NCBI GenBank assembly: GCA_963612735.1
Contig: CAVDWX010000016.1
Coordinates: 1 to 9,728 of the forward strand
Length of the DNA: 9,728 bases
Reading direction: 5' to 3'
Source of the DNA: CAVDWX01 sp963612735
GTDB lineage: Bacteria > Bacillota_I > Bacilli_A > RFN20 > CAG-826
In this document: positions 6,557-9,728 of the stretch, piece by piece
How the letters are laid out: the number at the start of each line of letters is the position of its first letter
How positions within the stretch are numbered: the first letter of the stretch is position 1
Program-made: the position numbers and the translations under genes
The notes under the pieces: generated by a model
What the model saw: only the letters and a program-made list of their open reading frames with translations
Database searches by the model: none
Told to the model about the DNA's origin: nothing

Positions 6557-6584
6557 AATATATCATTAATAAATTAATATGCAA
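6557..6584 (-). promoter_or_regulatory. Promoter of the rimP-nusA-rnpM-infB-rbfA operon
   Basis: On the minus strand TTGCAT (6584-6579) and TATATT (6562-6557) are separated by 16 bp, a good match to a housekeeping sigma promoter. The predicted start near 6550 gives a leader of about 75 nt holding the hairpins described at 6488-6549. The promoter lies just downstream of the preceding gene's terminator. Confidence 0.6.
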
Positions 6585-6596
6585 TATTTTATTTAC

Positions 6597-6643
6597 AATA
6601 AAGAAAATAAAAATACCTCCTAGTTATGACACTAAAAGGTATT
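6597..6643 (-). terminator. Rho-independent terminator after the small membrane protein gene
   Basis: On the minus strand AATACCTTTTAGT (6643-6631) pairs over 13 bp (two G-U) with ACTAGGAGGTATT (6624-6612) across a 6-nt loop, followed by TTTATTTTCTTTATT. It lies 31 nt after the stop of the gene at 6674-6985 and ends that two-gene unit. No T-run follows on the plus side. Confidence 0.8.
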
Positions 6644-6673
6644 CAAAACAATCGATAATCTAATTAATTAAGA

Positions 6674-6985
6674 TTATAAATTTTCGTCACTGCTATCGCA
6701 AAGTAACAAAATTCCACCGACTAAGGATAAAAAGATTAATGTACAAATCTTAAATCCAATGGAAATTGGTTCCTTATTGACGATACGTCTATTTAAAGAA
6801 ACTGTCATAGGAATGCACCAAGCCATAGGAATGAGATAGAAGCACTGTAAAACACAGCAAACAATAATAAAGACTCTCGCTACTTTACGTAAAGTGGATA
6901 TTTCTCTATCTGCAGGTACTGCTTCACAGCATGGCTCATCATGTTGATCATGACATGAGCAATCACAGCCTAATTTGTTTTCCAT
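6674..6985 (-). CDS. Small Cys/His-rich membrane protein, function unknown
   Basis: The 103 residues begin with a Cys/His-rich segment, CDCSCHDQHDEPCC (7-20), which could bind a metal such as zinc; this is inferred. Two hydrophobic segments follow, about 36-62 and 77-96. The second half (ISIGFKICTLIFLSLVGGILLLCD) and the IPMAWCIPM stretch resemble small hypothetical membrane proteins of gut Bacillota as I remember them; no function is known to me. Basic residues (R33, K34, R37) before the first helix suggest the Cys-rich end is cytoplasmic. The ATG has AAAGGAGG 8 nt upstream and lies 15 nt after the stop of the LRR protein gene, so the two form one transcription unit closed by the terminator at 6597-6643. 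Confidence 0.75.
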   Translation of the reverse strand: MENKLGCDCSCHDQHDEPCCEAVPADREISTLRKVARVFIIVCCVLQCFYLIPMAWCIPMTVSLNRRIVNKEPISIGFKICTLIFLSLVGGILLLCDSSDENL

Positions 6986-7000
6986 AAATATAACCTCCTT

Positions 7001-8044
7001 TTAATGATATGGGTTGACAAATATTGACCCATCCGCGCAGGTGACAATGGTCGTACCGGCTTTAAGTAACCAATTCGAACCACGTTTAACATGTCTCCAT
7101 TGCTGGATAGTTCCACCGAAATTAATTCTTTCGAGTGAAACACAATTAAAGAAAGCATTGTAGCCAATATTTTTCACAGATTGAGGAATGGAAACAACCT
7201 TCAAATTGAGGCAGTTGGCAAAAGCACTACTTCCAATTGAAGGAATTCCATATGGAATAACGGCAAATTTCAAATTTTGATTTTCACTAAAAGCATGTCC
7301 ACCAATGTTAGAAATCATGCTTGGTAAGCCGTTAGGAGCAATATATTTAACGCGTCTAATATCTTCAACATTATTAACGCGAACGTTATTTGAATTAATT
7401 GATGAAGTAGAACTTGTTACTACTGGACTATCACTAATAAGTTTTAAATCATTGACATTATTAATATAGATGCGATCTTCAAAAGCGCGATGATAAATAA
7501 TAGAAATAACAATAAGTCCCACTAGTGAAATGCCAATTTGAATATATTGAGTCCAAATCGAAATCGTCACTGTTTTTATCACGTAATTGATAACAATCAT
7601 ATAAGCAACGGATAATATGGTTTGAATGAAGGTAAAGGCAAACATCCATCCCGCTCCACCTTTAGGGAAACGATAATGTTTCATTGTTCCAAAACAAATT
7701 AATTCAATGGCAAAGATGACTAAGAAAAGAGCCACTAGTAGTTGTAATAAGAACAAAGCGCCTGAAGCAAATAGTAACCATTTTGCAATAGAAGAATATT
7801 GCCCGGCAAAATTAATAAAAGCACTAGTGTCATATTTATTAGTCATTAAAAAGGCAAATTTAATGAGAGTTTTATAATTGAATAAAGTAGTTACATCTCC
7901 ATCCACTGCTTTCATAAAGGGAAGGAATAATAAACAACAAGGTATGCCCGCTAATAAAAGGCAAAATAAACCAGTAAAAATAGCTCCAGCACTATATCGA
8001 TGAATTACTTTTACTCCGTTTACTTCTTTGATTTTTATGTTCAT
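7001..8044 (-). CDS. Four-helix membrane protein with BspA-type leucine-rich repeats
   Basis: The 347 residues split in two. The N-terminal half has four likely transmembrane segments: about 19-44, 86-118, 132-156 and 166-184. After a Ser/Asn-rich linker (about 205-225) come about three 23-residue BspA/LRR_5 repeats between 247 and 315, such as IGSSAFANCLNLKVVSIPQSV and IGYNAFFNCVSLERINF. The typical end cap GTIQQW...CADGSIF (311-342) follows. BspA-type repeats usually mediate protein-protein or surface contacts. By the positive-inside rule (K/R at 2-17, KHYRFPKGG at 122-130, HRAFEDR at 185-191) the repeats would face the cytoplasm, which is unusual. The start has only a weak ribosome site (AAGAG). 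Transcription probably starts near 8089. It forms a unit with the small membrane protein downstream. Function unknown. Confidence 0.82.
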   Translation of the reverse strand: MNIKIKEVNGVKVIHRYSAGAIFTGLFCLLLAGIPCCLLFLPFMKAVDGDVTTLFNYKTLIKFAFLMTNKYDTSAFINFAGQYSSIAKWLLFASGALFLLQLLVALFLVIFAIELICFGTMKHYRFPKGGAGWMFAFTFIQTILSVAYMIVINYVIKTVTISIWTQYIQIGISLVGLIVISIIYHRAFEDRIYINNVNDLKLISDSPVVTSSTSSINSNNVRVNNVEDIRRVKYIAPNGLPSMISNIGGHAFSENQNLKFAVIPYGIPSIGSSAFANCLNLKVVSIPQSVKNIGYNAFFNCVSLERINFGGTIQQWRHVKRGSNWLLKAGTTIVTCADGSIFVNPYH

Positions 8045-8065
8045 ACGTTACTACTCTTTTCACTT

Positions 8066-8081
8066 GCACTATAAATAGTGC
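8066..8081. repeat. Inverted repeat in the LRR gene leader
   Basis: GCACTA-TAAA-TAGTGC is a perfect 6-bp inverted repeat with a 4-nt loop, a few bases downstream of the predicted transcription start and 22 bp before the ATG. It could be an operator or a 5' mRNA stabilising hairpin. No U-run follows, so it is not a terminator. Confidence 0.45.
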
Positions 8082-8095
8082 TTTATACGCGTTTA

Positions 8096-8104
8096 ATTAT
8101 AGCA
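8096..8104 (-). promoter_or_regulatory. Extended -10 promoter of the LRR gene unit
   Basis: The minus strand reads TGCTATAAT, a perfect extended -10 element (TGnTATAAT), with a weak -35 (GTTTAT, 8124-8119) at 17-bp spacing. The predicted start near 8089 leaves a leader of about 45 nt that contains the inverted repeat at 8066-8081. Confidence 0.6.
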
Positions 8105-8128
8105 TGCAACCATTATTTATAAACTAAA

Positions 8129-8172
8129 ATATTTATGCTTTTTTATTGATAGAGACATAAATATGTTTTTTT
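8129..8172. terminator. Weak AT-rich inverted repeat after the endonuclease gene
   Basis: ATATTTATG (8129-8137) and CATAAATAT (8156-8164) are perfect complements around an 18-nt spacer. Seven T's (8166-8172) follow on the plus strand, and TTTAG on the minus strand. It could act as a weak terminator for the restriction unit, but the stem is almost all A-T and the loop is long. Confidence 0.25.
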
Positions 8173-8208
8173 CTTGGTTTTATCGTTATTTTTTAAAAAT
8201 ATTGCTAG

Positions 8209-9096
8209 TTATTCTGCCATCTTATGAATCGCATCTATTAGGAAATTAGTATCTAAATCTTCAATTGTCATCAATGATTCTTGATGCTCATACGATTCCA
8301 ATAAATTATTTTTAGCACTAACCCAACCAATGCCATCGGTAATCCAAATAAAAGAAACACCTGGAATATGTTGCAATTGATCCGCTAAAGCCATATAACT
8401 GCGTGCAGTTTCATTTAGTTTTGATCCGCCTGAACCATAAAAATTAGTTTCAATTAAAAAAACATGGTTATTGTATTTAACGGCAAAATCAAATCTTTTA
8501 TCAGCTGGTTTGCTCCCTAATTCTTCCTTAAAAACAAGCTCGTTTAATCCATCAAATCTAAAGATGCTTTGAATATCCTTTTTCGTGGCTTGTCTTATAA
8601 TCTCTAATTCCTTAAATGAAGACAAATAATTATTAATAATATCTTCCATTGTTTTACCTGTTCTATTTTTACGGGCGTTGGAATCCAAACCTACTTCAAC
8701 ACCAATAACATAATCAACCAAATTTGTAACTCTTCCATTAGCAATTAAATCTTTTAAACCAGTTTCTTCCATAAACTTTAAATAATCTTTGTCTTCATTT
8801 ATAAGATTATCAAAATGAAAAGTTTTTAATGATAAATCCATAACTTTAACTTCACTATGAGGAGCGCGTACCGCTAAAAGAAGAGGGATTGCTTTTAAAG
8901 TTTCTGGGTAAGTATGAATTAAATAAAGAAAGCGAGTGTCAAATTCATTTTTAGAATTCAAAAGTGAATTAAGAAGATTTAAAACAATATAAATTTCATC
9001 GACATTTTTGAAGACTTTTTTAAAATCAACAAAATATTGATATGCCGCAATCGTGGTTTTTAAACTGGCAATGATTTCATCAAACGCACGCTTCAT
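8209..9096 (-). CDS. Type II restriction endonuclease, DpnII/MboI-like (GATC)
   Basis: The 295-residue protein matches the DpnII endonuclease family, which cuts unmethylated GATC. Family segments are GVEVGLDSNARKNRTGKTME (132-151), RFDFAVKYNNHVFLIETNFYGSGGSKLNETARSY (201-234) and FIWITDGIGWVSAKNNL (249-265). D203 and E216-T-N218 are likely parts of the PD-(D/E)xK-type active site, with K226 nearby. The length is close to that of DpnII (about 290), and no frameshift is seen, so the enzyme looks intact. The ATG lies one base after the methyltransferase stop with no good Shine-Dalgarno at usual spacing, so its translation is probably coupled to the methyltransferase. That order favours making protection before the nuclease. 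The GATC specificity is inferred from the family. Confidence 0.9.
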   Translation of the reverse strand: MKRAFDEIIASLKTTIAAYQYFVDFKKVFKNVDEIYIVLNLLNSLLNSKNEFDTRFLYLIHTYPETLKAIPLLLAVRAPHSEVKVMDLSLKTFHFDNLINEDKDYLKFMEETGLKDLIANGRVTNLVDYVIGVEVGLDSNARKNRTGKTMEDIINNYLSSFKELEIIRQATKKDIQSIFRFDGLNELVFKEELGSKPADKRFDFAVKYNNHVFLIETNFYGSGGSKLNETARSYMALADQLQHIPGVSFIWITDGIGWVSAKNNLLESYEHQESLMTIEDLDTNFLIDAIHKMAE

Positions 9097-9097
9097 A

Positions 9098-9728
9098 TTA
9101 TTTAATGTTCTCTCTTTCTTTTTTTAATTCTAAATATCTATTTTTACTTATTTTTAAATATTCGTTTTCTAATTCAATTCCAATATATTTTCTATCTAAT
9201 GAAGTTGCAACAATACCTGTAGTTCCTGAACCATTGAATGGATCAAGAATCAAGTCGCCTTCATTAGTGGCACTGCGTATTAATCGTTCCAATAATTTAA
9301 TCGGCTTTTGGGTTGGGTGTTTGCCAAATTTCTTTTCGTTTTTAGAGCAAGCGGAAAGTTCAACTATCTCGTCTTCAAATTCAAAAAAGTCCTTCATTTG
9401 TTTTCCGCCATTCTCTTCTTTCATGTTTTGATAATTAAAGGTGTGATGCCCTTTTTTGTTATTTTTCAACACTTTTCTAGCCCAAATAATAGTTTCTGTT
9501 GAATGTGTAAATGAACGGCATGCCAAATTAGGTGGAGGGTTAAGTTTCCGCCAAATTATGTTATTGATAATTGAAAAACCTTCTAATTCTAAAGCCACAC
9601 CGATAGCGTAAACACTATGTAAAGTCGCACTTATCATTATGCTTCCATTATCTTTTAAAACACGTTTTGCTAGTGCAATCCATTGTCGATGATATGTTAA
9701 TCGTTCTTCTATACTATTAGCGGTGTCC
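9098..9728 (-). CDS. DpnA-like N6-adenine DNA methyltransferase, 5' end outside window
   Basis: The frame is open to the right edge, so the gene begins outside; about 209 codons are visible. The visible part starts DTANSIEERLTYHRQWIALA and continues through VLKDNGSIMISATLHSVYAIG. It then has NPPPNLACRSFTHSTETIIWARK (a target-recognition region), KFGKHPTQKP and the AdoMet-binding motif LDPFNGSGTTG near the C-terminus. Motif I coming last is the beta-class order, so the catalytic DPPY should lie just off the window. It most resembles M.DpnA, the second methylase of DpnII systems, which methylates GATC adenine including on single-stranded DNA. A Dam-like DpnM partner may lie further right. An internal ATG at 9637 is not the start, because conserved residues continue upstream of it. 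Confidence 0.9.
   Translation of the reverse strand, partial: DTANSIEERLTYHRQWIALAKRVLKDNGSIMISATLHSVYAIGVALELEGFSIINNIIWRKLNPPPNLACRSFTHSTETIIWARKVLKNNKKGHHTFNYQNMKEENGGKQMKDFFEFEDEIVELSACSKNEKKFGKHPTQKPIKLLERLIRSATNEGDLILDPFNGSGTTGIVATSLDRKYIGIELENEYLKISKNRYLELKKERENIK

Noticed and set aside
9105..9502. Plus-strand ORFs opposite the methyltransferase gene
   Set aside because: Low-complexity Phe/Ser-rich readings of the antisense of conserved methyltransferase motifs.
1..9728. Possible GATC avoidance caused by the DpnII-like system
   Set aside because: By eye I count about 19 GATC sites spread through the window, including in the restriction genes. This may be mildly low for the base composition, but the window is too short to claim avoidance.

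Overview
The window looks like a low-GC, standard-code bacterium of the Bacillota. It is AT-rich, most genes carry AAGGAGG-type ribosome binding sites, and UGA is a true stop (it ends rbfA). The gene order rimP-nusA-rnpM-infB-rbfA-(truB), a very long acidic NusA tail, a BspA-type leucine-rich-repeat membrane protein and a DpnII-type restriction system would fit an uncultured, host-associated Bacilli lineage near Erysipelotrichia, RF39 or Mollicutes. That placement is inference; no marker here settles it.

Layout. Bases 1-659 (minus) hold most of truB, cut by the window edge. Bases 716-1909 (plus) encode a TtcA-like tRNA 2-thiocytidine synthase fused to a GNAT acyltransferase domain. The 56 bp between these divergent genes contain two back-to-back TATAAT boxes only 6 and 7 nt from the start codons, so both mRNAs may be leaderless. 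A perfect 15-bp palindrome lies between the boxes. From 6475 down to 1910 (minus) runs the transcription/translation operon rimP, nusA, rnpM (ylxR), infB, rbfA. It has its own promoter and a leader with a terminator/antiterminator pair. The rbfA and ttcA-GNAT stop codons abut with no gap.

Upstream, 8044-6674 (minus) is a two-gene unit: a four-helix membrane protein with BspA-type repeats, then a small Cys/His-rich membrane protein. It has an extended -10 promoter and a strong terminator. From 8209 to the right edge (minus) lies part of a DpnII-like GATC restriction-modification system: an N6-adenine methyltransferase (5' end off the window) directly followed by the endonuclease.

The core operon joins transcription elongation (NusA), ribosome maturation (RimP, RbfA), translation initiation (IF2) and an RNA-binding modulator (RnpM/YlxR). 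TruB and TtcA-GNAT add tRNA modification beside it. The restriction system and the LRR unit look accessory. There is no gene-free stretch above 300 bp; the two largest gaps (about 200 bp before rimP, 164 bp before the LRR gene) hold promoters, terminators and leader structures. I saw no rRNA, tRNA, CRISPR array, IS element or transposase. The best candidates for something new are the TtcA-GNAT fusion, the divergent leaderless promoter pair with its palindrome, and the rimP-nusA leader attenuator.
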